64,000 nt of DNA from Flavobacteriales bacterium (GCA_022447625.1 JAKVAX010000007.1:124001-188000), one strand, 5' to 3'; shown: positions 27,034 to 36,128, numbered from the stretch's first letter. Program-made: numbers and translations. Notes: generated from the sequence alone by a model not told the origin.

Positions 27034-29499
27034 TTATCGAGAGATCAATGTCTCAGTGAAAGACATGTCTTTGGTGGTCACCCTGACCAAATAACTCCCC
27101 GCAGGAATCGCGTTAATCTGAACTAGATTGGTACCTAGATCAACACCCACCTTTGAGTCGTAGATGATTGCTCCCCTTGAGTCAAAGAGTTGTACTTGTG
27201 CAAAACCGGATTCTCGCACCTCGAAACTGATGGTCACATCTCCATCAGATGGGTTTGGCCAAACGAAAAGTTGAGAGGCGTTGATGTCGGTGAACACAGC
27301 CGTCAATTCTGTGGTGCTGGCATCAGAATTGAAAACTGTTCGCTGACTTCCGGTGCTGGCAACTTCGCCGTCTTTGGTCTCCCAGTGTGAGAATTGATAG
27401 CCCGGTGCTGGATGCGAAGTGATGTCAATAGGAATGCCGTTGAAGTAGCTGCCATTCCAATCATGGGGAAGGGAGTCAAGACTGTTAATGGAAACCGTCC
27501 CTGCAAATGCGGGTGCCGTGCTTAATTCCAATTCGTAATGACCATCCAAATCAAATCCGTCACGAACCTGATCGAAGGCAATTCCGGTGCGTTTATCTGC
27601 GAATTCATATGCTCGTGGATAGAGCCAGAATGTTTCCCAGAACCAGCGGCTGCTTCCCCAGCGTCCGTGATGACGGTCTTTTTCATCCCAAATGAGGGCT
27701 ACGTGGTTCCGAAGTTCTGAGGTGATCGCTTCCTGACTGAAAGCACTGTTGCACAAATCAGCATAGCGATTCAAGAAGGTGATTCTGTATTCCGCGTTAG
27801 CGTATAAATTGTTGAACAAGCGATAATGCTTATTATCAGGGAACTCATCAAGGAAGCGCTGCAACCCGTTGTTCTGCTCCGTTGCAAAACCAAAGCTGCT
27901 GAGTGAAACATCCATGTCAAATAAGATGTAGCGCCACTTGCCACCATCCACCATCGGACGCCAAGCCTTCACGTTGTTGGCGGGCCAATCAACATTGTTC
28001 CAGAAGGTCTCGGTGATGATGTAGTCAGTTAAATTAGAAACGTCAACCAAAGATTCCGCGTGAGCGAAATTCTCAGGGACATTCATGTCGTTCAACTCAA
28101 CAAATTCGAGCATGGTGTCGAAACTGCTGATGTCACCCTTGATCACCAGTGAATCGTCTTCGAGAATCGAAATTGGCGTGCCTTCTTCATAATCCGTCAC
28201 AGACCACACGAACCAATCATCAATCACGCGTTGGATATCCATGAATCCCCAGTAATATCCGTTGATGTATAAGACACAAGGCTCTGAACCTTTGGCCTCG
28301 AGGTCAAGTCCGTACTTAGTTACCTGTCGCTCGATAAAGGAGTCAGAAATATGCACTCGGTGATAATCTGAACCACCATTTCGAACTACGAACTTCTTGT
28401 AGGTAGTCTGATGAGACTGACGCTGAAGTTGAGCATAAAAGCGCTCTACCCCTAAGCGGTCTTTAGCGATAAATCTGAACGGACGTTGCGGTTGGTTCCT
28501 CGCTGATTGACCACCGTGCATTCGGGATTCAGCCAATTGAGCAATGACTTGTTCTTCTTCTTGATAGACTTCAACCCACGATAGGAGATGTTGATTGTTC
28601 CAGATGTTTCCACCAAAGTGCGGCCACTCGGGATCAGCATTCGGACCGAGCATATAAATGCCGGTTTCTTCATCGAAGAGTTCGAGACTATCTGCGATCA
28701 AGGCCACAACAGGCATGTTGTGCTCTTCATTAACGAAATAGGTAGCACCTACGATACGAGATGGAAGTTTACCGTCTTCAAAGTTCACCGCAGTCACTGA
28801 CATGGTGCTGTCAACGCTGATGCTACTACCGTTCAGATCGTGTTGAGGGTAGAGGTTGTTTGTTTCAAACAAGGTTTGACCAGCAGTCTCTTGAACTGTT
28901 AGTTGAAAAGGAGCATCATAGAATCCACCTGGACGAGAAAACACTGGCGCAGGTGCATAACCGTCGTAAGATTCGCTTGGGTTTATCTCACCCGGAGTAG
29001 TATCGAGGAAGTAAACGAATTCCCCTTCTGAATTTCTTCCGTAGGCGTTGTCGCTATGCAGTTCGGGTACAATGACAAAATCAACGACAGCGCCGTATTC
29101 ATCGGTGAGGCGAATGGTTTCACCGTCGCTATCAATCCCAAAGTTGGTATGAAGTTCGGGTGTGGTGAGGTCCTTTCCTGAGCAAGCGACTACAACGTGT
29201 TCTCCAGGGCCAATTTCGATTTCAGGAAGTGGCCATTTGAATTCATTGCCACTGTCTGTGAGGTGAAGTCCTTCTGTAGATTCAGCAGTGCTGCCGGGGT
29301 TGTAGAGTTCGATGTAATCAGGGGTGTCTCCCTCGAAATCAGTGAAAGATGACCCATTAGCGGAGCACACTTCATTAATCACGAGTTGACCTTCCGCGAT
29401 AGCGGGAAAAAGGCAGCAAATAAGCCAGCCTAGAATTCGTATGTTTCGACAAACGTTCAGCACAGAGAATCTTAGCGAAGATACCATAAGTACATTCAT
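27034..29499 (-). CDS. CotH-family protein with lamin-tail domain and T9SS tail
   Basis: About 821 residues, exported (hydrophobic stretch ILGWLICCLFPAIAEGQ). Order: lamin-tail domain (LVINEVCSANGSS, DYIELYNPG, ending about residue 140); chitobiase C-terminal-like domain (FSRPGGFYDAPFQL); CotH kinase-like domain with MHGGQSARNQPQRPFRF, FVVRNGGSDYH, YWGFMDIQRVI and the metal/catalytic-type WRYILFDMDVSLS; then a T9SS tail (LFVWPNPSDGDVTIS). CotH proteins phosphorylate proteins in spores and fungi; substrate here unknown. TTG at 29508 and ATGs at 29499 and 29487 are possible starts. The 29499 ATG shares the CATG at 29497-29500 with the divergent PhoD start. Confidence 0.85.
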   Translation of the reverse strand: MNVLMVSSLRFSVLNVCRNIRILGWLICCLFPAIAEGQLVINEVCSANGSSFTDFEGDTPDYIELYNPGSTAESTEGLHLTDSGNEFKWPLPEIEIGPGEHVVVACSGKDLTTPELHTNFGIDSDGETIRLTDEYGAVVDFVIVPELHSDNAYGRNSEGEFVYFLDTTPGEINPSESYDGYAPAPVFSRPGGFYDAPFQLTVQETAGQTLFETNNLYPQHDLNGSSISVDSTMSVTAVNFEDGKLPSRIVGATYFVNEEHNMPVVALIADSLELFDEETGIYMLGPNADPEWPHFGGNIWNNQHLLSWVEVYQEEEQVIAQLAESRMHGGQSARNQPQRPFRFIAKDRLGVERFYAQLQRQSHQTTYKKFVVRNGGSDYHRVHISDSFIERQVTKYGLDLEAKGSEPCVLYINGYYWGFMDIQRVIDDWFVWSVTDYEEGTPISILEDDSLVIKGDISSFDTMLEFVELNDMNVPENFAHAESLVDVSNLTDYIITETFWNNVDWPANNVKAWRPMVDGGKWRYILFDMDVSLSSFGFATEQNNGLQRFLDEFPDNKHYRLFNNLYANAEYRITFLNRYADLCNSAFSQEAITSELRNHVALIWDEKDRHHGRWGSSRWFWETFWLYPRAYEFADKRTGIAFDQVRDGFDLDGHYELELSTAPAFAGTVSINSLDSLPHDWNGSYFNGIPIDITSHPAPGYQFSHWETKDGEVASTGSQRTVFNSDASTTELTAVFTDINASQLFVWPNPSDGDVTISFEVRESGFAQVQLFDSRGAIIYDSKVGVDLGTNLVQINAIPAGSYLVRVTTKDMSFTETLISR

Positions 29500-31243
29500 G
29501 CGCAGCAATTACCTACTTCCGATCTACGTCTTATTGCTTGGTTTATTGCCATTCGGTCTCCAAGCGTCATCGTTTCCCTTTTCCTTTGGAGTGGCCTCTG
29601 GAGATGCCGATGTATCGTCTTTGGTTATTTGGACGCGTCTTGATGATTTGATTGCTATGCCACATCAAGTATCTTATGAAGTAGCGTATGACGCTGATTT
29701 CAATACAGTGGTGAAGAGTGAATCGTTGATCGTAGAAGATCAGTTTGTGAAGGTGTTGGTCGAGGGATTAAGCTCAGGATGTATTTATTACCGATTCCGA
29801 GCAGCTGGGTTTGTTTCAGCGACAGGACGAGCAAAGATCATTGATGACGGACAAGCAGTCACGTTTGCAGCGTTCTCATGTGCTGATCATCAACGCGGCT
29901 ATTTCCATGTTTACGATCATGCGTTGCAGGCCAATGAGGCCGACTACTTGTTGTTTTTGGGAGACTACTATTATGACAACGCACCTTCAGAAGCAGCAGT
30001 TGATGTGGAGGGGAGAGAGCATAATCCACCGTACTTACCTCGTACGAGAGGTGATTTTGAATTGCGCTGGAAACAGTACCGCGGCAATGCCTTACTTCAA
30101 GAATTACATCGCCAATATGCTTCGTATGCTATTTGGGACGACCACGAGTTTGCGGATGATTGTTGGCGTGACGGCGGCGAGAATATCTCCGGTGATGAAT
30201 GGGAAGAGTTGAAAAGAAATGCAGTAGACGCTTGGTATGACTGGATGCCGGTTAGAGATCGTGAGGTTGATTTCGCTAGCGCGGAATTGGGTCCGGCCAA
30301 ATTGATTCTGACAGAGACACGCATTCGCGGACGAGATGAGGTGCTGCCTGCGGGTGATCCAGGTACTTTAGAAGAGGGGAGGAGTCTTCTAGGAGAAGAG
30401 CAAGAGAATTGGTTGGTAACGGAGCTTGCGCATGACCGTCCTTGGACTATTCTGATCAGCGGGGTACCAGTGATGCCGCAACTATTTGAAAATTTAAGTA
30501 TTCGTCCACACGCTTGGGATGGTTACCCTGAAGCCAGAACTCGCTTGCAATCCGCTATTGAGGACAATGACACAAAGTTGCTCGTCTTGAGCGGAGATAT
30601 GCATGCTTCAAGAGTTGCAGACCTGCCAACGGATGAATACAATTCGGAAAATCAGACTGGTTCATGGGGTGTTGAGATCACGGCTCCACCAGTGACCTCG
30701 ATCGTTCGTCAGGTGCCTGATTCGCTCACTTTCATTCAGCAAAATGTGCATATCAAGTTTTTTCAAGAGTCAAATCGTGGTTATTTGAAGTTAGCCGTGA
30801 GCAATGACCATATACTGGCTCAGTTTATATGGATAGTAAATGTAACGGAATCCACTGATTATTTTTTCGCTGACGGTCCGATGTTTATTGCAACAACGGG
30901 CCAAGATGGCATCTCTCAAACTAGTGAGGGTGAACTGGGGCTTAGTGATTGTGAATTATTAGAAGATTCGTCGGTAATAGAAGAAGAAGGTGAAGAGGGG
31001 ATCATACTTTTTCCAAATCCTACCGAGGGTAAGACCTATATGAGCTTCGATGCGGAAGAAGGAGATTATCTAGTGAGTGTTTTCAATTCAATAGGCTCAG
31101 TTATGCACTCATTTCATTTCTCGGCGGGATACAGCGGTAAGCACTTAATTCAGTTATTCGGTTGGGAGCTCACTCCAGGATTTTATACGGTTCAAATAGA
31201 AGGTAGCAGTTATAGTCAAACTACACGGTTAATTGTTCGATGA
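29498..31243 (+). CDS. PhoD-like alkaline phosphatase with T9SS type A tail
   Basis: About 581 residues. Signal peptide MRSNYLLPIYVLLLGLLPFG. Metallophosphatase of the PhoD class: FSFGVASGDADVSSLVIWTR, AAFSCADHQ, the metal motifs LFLGDYYYDN, AIWDDHEFADD and LVLSGDMHASR. The C-terminal ~80 residues form a T9SS type A tail (ILFPNPTEGKTYM ... TVQIEGSS). Expected to release phosphate from phosphodiesters or monoesters outside the cell. The frame is open from ATG 29441, but 29498 gives the clean signal peptide; a TATGTTTC box (7 of 8) lies at 29440-29447, inside the divergent CotH gene. Confidence 0.85.
   Translation: MRSNYLLPIYVLLLGLLPFGLQASSFPFSFGVASGDADVSSLVIWTRLDDLIAMPHQVSYEVAYDADFNTVVKSESLIVEDQFVKVLVEGLSSGCIYYRFRAAGFVSATGRAKIIDDGQAVTFAAFSCADHQRGYFHVYDHALQANEADYLLFLGDYYYDNAPSEAAVDVEGREHNPPYLPRTRGDFELRWKQYRGNALLQELHRQYASYAIWDDHEFADDCWRDGGENISGDEWEELKRNAVDAWYDWMPVRDREVDFASAELGPAKLILTETRIRGRDEVLPAGDPGTLEEGRSLLGEEQENWLVTELAHDRPWTILISGVPVMPQLFENLSIRPHAWDGYPEARTRLQSAIEDNDTKLLVLSGDMHASRVADLPTDEYNSENQTGSWGVEITAPPVTSIVRQVPDSLTFIQQNVHIKFFQESNRGYLKLAVSNDHILAQFIWIVNVTESTDYFFADGPMFIATTGQDGISQTSEGELGLSDCELLEDSSVIEEEGEEGIILFPNPTEGKTYMSFDAEEGDYLVSVFNSIGSVMHSFHFSAGYSGKHLIQLFGWELTPGFYTVQIEGSSYSQTTRLIVR
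30274..30286 (+). repeat. Dispersed 13-base motif, perfect copy
   Basis: CGCTAGCGCGGAA inside the PhoD-like gene, again in the Ala-Ser-Ala-Glu reading. Confidence 0.6.
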
Positions 31244-31439
31244 AAAGCAAGAGTTTTGATGCTGATGCTAAGGTATATGTGTCTCTGAAAAGTCTGTGAT
31301 CATTGATCGAATGCGAAGGCTTTTTGTCGATATTAGTGACGGTTTAAATCATTTAACGATTACTGAATTTAGGAAAGCGTATTGAAGAAAGTTACCTTAA
31401 ATATTTGGGGATTGTATGCGGGCATAGATCGAATCAACA

Positions 31440-33419
31440 ATGCGAATGAAAAAAAAAGTCTTGCGAATGTTACTAAGCCAAAGCTTAGTCTTTGCTTTTG
31501 CAGCCGCATTACCTACCAAAGTTTTATCCCAGAAGGATAGCGTCTTAACCCAGGTGTTTGAAGCACCATATTTAGGCTCTACCGAGGGGGTAAATGTGGA
31601 TTTCTCCACAGCATTTGAATTTTCAGGTTCAGCATGGTCTTTGGAGTTTCCCGAGTCAGACGTGCATTCAGTGCGTTTTGTGGTGGAGTATGAAGATGAT
31701 CCCGAAAAAAGTTACGAGTTACGCATCGGAAAAGGAGGTCAGGTTTATTCCTTGATTGGAGGTTTTAGTGAATCTGTTCCACCTCAATGGCGTCATCCCA
31801 ATTGGGTGCAACCAACATACGGAGGAGGGACGTCATATGCACCTTGGGTTGATGAAGTTTGGCAAATGGTGGCGGTCGATGAATCATTAAACAACACTCC
31901 CGATTCGTCTTATTTCATTCATCAATCAGGCGTTTACTTGAAAACACCATCGCAACAAGCGCCCTTTTACAGTCCAAGCTTATCGTCTTGGTATGATGAG
32001 GATGAACAGAGTTTCACAGTAGTAAATTGGGGGCAGCAAGCACACACAGAAGATCTCGAAAATATCCAGTTTTCGTCTAGACTGCTTTATTACACAAAGT
32101 ACACTTGTTCCTATCCAGGCATCATTCAAGTAGATCAAATGATCTACAATTTCGGAGAAGATAATATGACCTTTATCAACGTGCCATGGGGAGGGGTGAG
32201 ACATTCGAATTTAGGTCACACCTTTTTGTCTAATCCTGATCATAGTTTCGAGGAAATTGAAGGTATTTATGGGGCTACACCTGTCATCCAGGCAGGGACT
32301 ACGGGAGGGTGGCTTGCTTGGTCGAACACTGCAGACGGAAGTACGAGTGCGTTAGCTGTTGCCAATACTGTTTCTACTGTTACCAATAATAATGTTATCC
32401 GATATGGTGATGCAGGAAATTTGGAGGCAGCTTGGAATGAAAGAGACTACTCAGTTTTGGAGATGATCCGTCGCCCGAATAATAATCAACTGAAGTTTGG
32501 TACGGGGATGTATTTCCGTTACTTCTACGTTATAGGTGGTTCTGTGAGTGATATCGCGAGTGTAATCTCCAACTTGGATTTAGAAGGGGAATCCTTCGAT
32601 CTTGATCTTTTACCACAAGCGGAGGAAATTAGTTCCATAGAATATACATTCGAGTATCTAGGTAATTCTCTGATTAAGGCAGAAGAGCCAGGAGATGCAG
32701 AGGACTTGACGCATCTCACCCTGAAATCCCAACCGTTTGAGGATAGCTACCCTGTGTTTGAAGTTGTTGGTTTGTCCGAATCCAGCCACATCAGTTCAGA
32801 TCCAAATGTATTTAGCGCTCAGCCTTGGGATGGGCAAGTCACTTCATGGAATCTACTAGGGTTCAATGATAAGCCAGTATCGTCCTCTTTTCAAGAAATA
32901 GAGCTTTGCGACGAAGATTCCTTCGAGTTGCCAACAGGTGAATTGGTCTCACCAAGCCAGACTGATCTATACACGAGCATAATTCCGAGTGTCTCAGCAA
33001 CAGCAGATAGTATTGTTTTTACTCGACTGGTTGTGATTCCAGTAGAGACGTATTATGTAGATCTTGATCAAGATGGCTACGGTAATGACTCGAGTATTAT
33101 ATCAGGCTGCGAAAACATTACAGGATATACACTGATAGGCGGAGATTGTGATGATACCAACCCCGTGGTGTTTCCAGGAGCACTTGGAACAAACGAAGGG
33201 GTAGATAACAATTGTAATAGAGTGATTGACCCCAATGAAGTCTTCTGTCTGGGTGACCTTAACGACGATTTGGATGTGGATGTCGGTGATTTACTCCAGT
33301 TGCTCGCTTGGGCTGGATGTATAAATGATAATTGTGGTGCCGATTTAAATAATGATGGTTCCACCTCGGCGCCTGATCTCCTTCTCTTTTTAACGGCCTT
33401 CGGAAGTCAGTGTGACTAA
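31440..33419 (+). CDS. Secreted protein with MopE-like and dockerin-like C terminus
   Basis: 659 residues. Basic N terminus and signal peptide (VFAFAAALPTKVLSQ). Residues about 40-480 are a beta-rich region I do not recognise, rich in Trp and Tyr. Then a MopE-type metal-binding unit (YYVDLDQDGYGND, GGDCDDTNP, GVDNNCNRVID) and a C terminus with two Ca-loop/helix repeats (GDLNDDLDVDVGDLLQLL and ADLNNDGSTSAPDLLLFL), like a dockerin. There is no ordinary T9SS tail, so the dockerin-like end may itself be the surface anchor, an inference. AATATTTG at 31400-31407 is a near -7 box. 196 bases upstream of the start hold no gene. Confidence 0.75.
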   Translation: MRMKKKVLRMLLSQSLVFAFAAALPTKVLSQKDSVLTQVFEAPYLGSTEGVNVDFSTAFEFSGSAWSLEFPESDVHSVRFVVEYEDDPEKSYELRIGKGGQVYSLIGGFSESVPPQWRHPNWVQPTYGGGTSYAPWVDEVWQMVAVDESLNNTPDSSYFIHQSGVYLKTPSQQAPFYSPSLSSWYDEDEQSFTVVNWGQQAHTEDLENIQFSSRLLYYTKYTCSYPGIIQVDQMIYNFGEDNMTFINVPWGGVRHSNLGHTFLSNPDHSFEEIEGIYGATPVIQAGTTGGWLAWSNTADGSTSALAVANTVSTVTNNNVIRYGDAGNLEAAWNERDYSVLEMIRRPNNNQLKFGTGMYFRYFYVIGGSVSDIASVISNLDLEGESFDLDLLPQAEEISSIEYTFEYLGNSLIKAEEPGDAEDLTHLTLKSQPFEDSYPVFEVVGLSESSHISSDPNVFSAQPWDGQVTSWNLLGFNDKPVSSSFQEIELCDEDSFELPTGELVSPSQTDLYTSIIPSVSATADSIVFTRLVVIPVETYYVDLDQDGYGNDSSIISGCENITGYTLIGGDCDDTNPVVFPGALGTNEGVDNNCNRVIDPNEVFCLGDLNDDLDVDVGDLLQLLAWAGCINDNCGADLNNDGSTSAPDLLLFLTAFGSQCD

Positions 33420-33490
33420 TTTTAGAGGCTCATCGTTATCATCCAAGGAAGTTTGATTGTGGTTGTGTGGGTGCTCATATTCTCTTAATC

Positions 33491-33964
33491 GTGAAGAAAG
33501 AAGTAAACCTTGAAATCGTTTCATACAGCACTCTATATCAGGATGCTTTTTTAACATTAAATCTGATGTGGTTAGAAGAGATGTCTCTCCTGGAACCGTA
33601 CGACTTGCAAGTACTCGAAAATCCTGAGAAGATGATTCTTGACAAGGGCGGTGAGATCTACTTCGGGGTGATTGGCGAAGAAGTGATTGCCACCTTTGCT
33701 TTGACACCTTCGGGAGATCGTATTGTTGAATTGAATAAAATGGCGGTAAGGAAAGATTACCAATCTATGGGCATTGGACAACAATTGATGCATTTTCTCA
33801 TCCAATTATGCAAGTCCAAAGGAATGAGGCAGGTTGAATTGTATTCTCATTCGAGTCTTCAATGCGCGCTACACGTATACAAGAAATTCGGTTTTCAAGA
33901 AATGCGACTTCCTGGGGACTGCGTGTATGATCTTGCCAATATTCGCATGAGCCTGGCACTCTGA
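33491..33964 (+). CDS. GNAT family N-acetyltransferase
   Basis: About 157 residues. Acetyl-CoA-dependent acetyltransferase, substrate unknown. The CoA-binding motif A is clear: ELNKMAVRKDYQSMGIGQQLM, broken here as LNKMAVRKDYQ and GIGQQLM; motif B is YKKFGFQEM near the end. No ATG fits: GTG at 33467 and GTG at 33491 are in frame, and 33491 best matches the family N terminus (NLEIVSYSTLYQ). It starts 71 bases after the dockerin-like gene. Confidence 0.82.
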   Translation: MKKEVNLEIVSYSTLYQDAFLTLNLMWLEEMSLLEPYDLQVLENPEKMILDKGGEIYFGVIGEEVIATFALTPSGDRIVELNKMAVRKDYQSMGIGQQLMHFLIQLCKSKGMRQVELYSHSSLQCALHVYKKFGFQEMRLPGDCVYDLANIRMSLAL

Positions 33965-34106
33965 ACAGGTAATCGAATCTGATTTTGAGTGACGGGAGCA
34001 TGTTGCTTACAAGCCCAATTTCAGTAATTCGATTGTTAGGCATCAAGAATGAGCAAAGGAAGATTAGTGCGATCACTAAATATGTCTTTTTGAAAGGGAT
34101 GCACCT

Positions 34107-34114
34107 TACATTTG
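34107..34114 (+). promoter_or_regulatory. -7 promoter box for the small T9SS protein gene
   Basis: TACATTTG matches TAnnTTTG. TTTTTG at 34087-34092 is a possible -33 with short spacing. Leader to ATG 34199 would be about 80 bases. The 234-base gap after the GNAT gene holds nothing else visible. Confidence 0.45.
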
Positions 34115-34198
34115 ATGAATATCAGAGAACAGCAGAAAAGCATTATCTTTTATGATACGGATGTTAAAGTTGTCCTGCCATCATTTAAATTAATTGCT

Positions 34199-34855
34199 AT
34201 GCATCGGATCTTTACAGTTTCTTTTCTTTTTGCTGCCTTAACCAGTTTTGGTCAGAGCCATACCATTGACGAATATGAGGTGATTTTAGAGGGGTATTGG
34301 AACCAAACGTCTCCTGCGCAAAATACCTATTACAATGCACTGGAGGACGTGAATTTGACTTGGAATATACTGGAGTTAGAGGGGCCAAGTGAATGGGAAT
34401 TCTCCTTTTGTTTTCCAAATTGCTACGATATTGGGGTAACAGAAGGTGATTTATCATTTACTTCAGGCACTGAGCAATACTTGAATTGCCACGTCTACCC
34501 CAACCAAACACCTGGGTCGGGTTGGGCACAAATGCAAATCGTAACGAATGAATTAGCGGTGGATACTGTAACCTGGCTGATTACCATTATGGCACCACTT
34601 CCAGTACCTGAGGTTGAGACTTCTGTGAAGATTTATCCAAATCCTGCGTCATCGTTGATCCAGGTAAGTGTTGATCATGATTTTGTCAACAGTTCTTATT
34701 ACATCACAGATGTTAAAGGTAATGTGGTTAAAGAAGGTATGCTGAGCCATGCAATGAATGTGTTGAACGCTGATAAATTGGCGAGTGGACAGTATACCAT
34801 TAGAATCATCTCCGAAGAGGCCGTTATTACTAAGTCTTTAGTTGTAACTAAATAG
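34199..34855 (+). CDS. Small secreted protein with T9SS type A tail
   Basis: About 218 residues. Signal peptide MHRIFTVSFLFAALTSFGQ. The mature N-terminal part (about 20-135) is a beta-sandwich-like domain with two Cys (FCFPNCYD, LNCHVYPNQ) and no recognised family. The C-terminal tail is type A (VKIYPNPASSLIQVSV ... SGQYTIRIISEEAVITKSLVV). A longer frame begins at 34112, but it overlaps the promoter box and lacks a signal peptide at its start. Confidence 0.8.
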   Translation: MHRIFTVSFLFAALTSFGQSHTIDEYEVILEGYWNQTSPAQNTYYNALEDVNLTWNILELEGPSEWEFSFCFPNCYDIGVTEGDLSFTSGTEQYLNCHVYPNQTPGSGWAQMQIVTNELAVDTVTWLITIMAPLPVPEVETSVKIYPNPASSLIQVSVDHDFVNSSYYITDVKGNVVKEGMLSHAMNVLNADKLASGQYTIRIISEEAVITKSLVVTK

Positions 34856-34865
34856 CTGGGGATTC

Positions 34866-35030
34866 TCATGTGATATGAAGAGCCATGGCATCTAACTGGG
34901 TATTGGATTTAGTCAACACTCCGGATTTTCATATGACTCGCTTTTCAAGATCACCGGTAGATCCGATGTAGTATCTGTCTTCGGAACAGGAGTATAGGAT
35001 GTACATGTAGAATTTCATCGGCTTAGCCAT
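34866..35030 (-). pseudogene. Decayed GIY-YIG endonuclease gene
   Basis: On the minus strand from ATG 35030 the frame reads MAKPMKFYMYILYS then RYYIGSTGDLEKRV, the YIL ... YIG core of a small GIY-YIG nuclease (about 80-100 residues when intact). A TGA stops it at 34929-34931, after 33 residues. In the same frame the remnant continues with KSGVLTKSNTQ, which fits the usual HNSG..TKS stretch, and meets a second stop at 34866-34868. The PW...VY part and the catalytic Glu region are gone. Confidence 0.7.
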
Positions 35031-35062
35031 TTGAAGGGGCGTTGATGAAATTCCAATCCAAC

Positions 35063-35094
35063 AAAAAAGCCCTCCCATTTCTGAGAGAGCTTTT
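35063..35094 (-). terminator. Terminator of the tRNA-Val transcript
   Basis: Read on the minus strand: a 12-pair stem (with two G-U pairs) between 35094-35083 and 35076-35065, loop of 6, followed by six T. It lies 7 bases after the tRNA 3' end. Confidence 0.75.
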
Positions 35095-35101
35095 GTTTTC
35101 G

Positions 35102-35176
35102 TGGGCCCTGCTGGATTCGAACCAGCGACCCCCTGCTTGTAAGGCAGGTGCTCTGAACCAACTGAGCTAAGAGCCC
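35102..35176 (-). tRNA. tRNA-Val (anticodon TAC)
   Basis: Complete cloverleaf of 75 bases: acceptor GGGCTCT/AGGGCCC (one G-U), D arm GCTC...GAGC, anticodon arm CCTGC-CTTACAA-GCAGG with anticodon TAC, T arm GCTGG-TTCGAAT-CCAGC, discriminator A. CCA is not encoded. Single tRNA with its own promoter (35283-35312) and terminator. Confidence 0.95.
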
Positions 35177-35251
35177 CAATGTGTTTGAGTTTTTGAGAGA
35201 GTAACCTTCCCGAAGCGTCGGGATGCTCTGAATTAATTGAGCGTAATTACT
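35177..35251 (-). pseudogene. Possible tRNA fossil directly upstream of tRNA-Val
   Basis: 75 bases abutting the tRNA 5' end. The D-arm part (minus GCTCAATTAATTCAGAGCA) matches the tRNA-Val D arm at all but three positions; it is followed by a hairpin TCCCG-ACGCTT-CGGGA where the anticodon arm would be. Acceptor and T arms do not pair. It lies within the transcript leader of tRNA-Val. Confidence 0.4.
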
Positions 35252-35282
35252 TTTTCAAGTTCCCCATTCGCTAATGGGACTG

Positions 35283-35312
35283 CAAATATAGGTCTTTTTA
35301 TTATTGGACAAA
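35283..35312 (-). promoter_or_regulatory. Promoter of tRNA-Val
   Basis: On the minus strand TTTG (35312-35309), 18 bases, then TATATTTG (35290-35283). This is the best match to the Bacteroidota consensus in the window. Transcript would start near 35278, about 100 bases before the mature tRNA. Confidence 0.75.
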
Positions 35313-35363
35313 CCTTCTGGGCAATTTTTTGAGAATCAATTCCAGCATGGAATATATTGCAGC

Positions 35364-36128
35364 ATGAGCAGGATTTGGGCATACATACGCTATGTGCTTG
35401 AGGCTAAGGGGATTCATGGTGCGCACTCGCCGTTTATCTTTGATCTTTTCAATCATGTTTTTAATGACGAAAGGCATTATTACGCTTTTGAACGAATTGA
35501 GAGACGACGAAACTTGCTCCTAAAGAAGGAGGATGAGATTGAGGTTGAAGACTTAGGAGCAGGATCAAGGAAGATCAAGTCTTCGACGCGGAAGTTGTCG
35601 GATATCGCTAGAACCTCTCTGAAACGTCCGAAATACGCGCGGATGTTGTTTCGACTTTGTACTCACCTAGAGCGTAAGGAGATCCTTGAGTTTGGAACTT
35701 CGTTGGGAATCACCACTGCGTACCTGGCTTCTACTGGAGCGCAGGTTGTGACGGTGGAGGGAGCACAGAGTATTCATGCTGAAGCAGCTCTAGTCATGCA
35801 GGCACTGAAGTTAGAAGCGATATTGATCAACAGTTCCTTCAACGAATACCTCATTGAACTAGGTGCCGAGCGAAAGTTTGATCTGATCTTTATCGATGGG
35901 CACCATGAAGGGAAAGCCCTGTTGCATTACGCAACAGAGCTTCTACCTCATTTATCTTCTGATGGGGTCATGGTCATCGATGACATCAATTGGGCTTGCG
36001 ACATGCAAGATGCATGGGCGCAATTGATTTCTTGGGATGACTTTGACCTTAGGCTCGATCTTTTTGAACTCGGCTTACTATTTCGTCGAGAAGGCATGGT
36101 GAAACAACACCATGTCATTCGATACTAA
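35364..36128 (+). CDS. Class I SAM-dependent methyltransferase
   Basis: About 254 residues. N-terminal helical part with GIHGAHSPFIFDLF and HYYAFERIE, then a Rossmann methyltransferase core: ILEFGTSLGITTAYLA (SAM loop), VVTVEGAQSIHAEA (acidic end of strand 2), FDLIFIDGHHEGKA (strand 4) and VMVIDDINWACDMQDAW. This pattern is like the O-methyltransferase 24-type proteins often found in Flavobacteriia; substrate unknown. The frame is open from a TTG at 35304, but ATG 35364 is the natural start. Stop overlaps the convergent gene by 4 bases. Confidence 0.82.
   Translation: MSRIWAYIRYVLEAKGIHGAHSPFIFDLFNHVFNDERHYYAFERIERRRNLLLKKEDEIEVEDLGAGSRKIKSSTRKLSDIARTSLKRPKYARMLFRLCTHLERKEILEFGTSLGITTAYLASTGAQVVTVEGAQSIHAEAALVMQALKLEAILINSSFNEYLIELGAERKFDLIFIDGHHEGKALLHYATELLPHLSSDGVMVIDDINWACDMQDAWAQLISWDDFDLRLDLFELGLLFRREGMVKQHHVIRY

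Noticed and set aside
34112-34198. N-terminal extension of the small T9SS protein
   Set aside because: It overlaps the promoter box and puts a non-signal sequence before a clear signal peptide.
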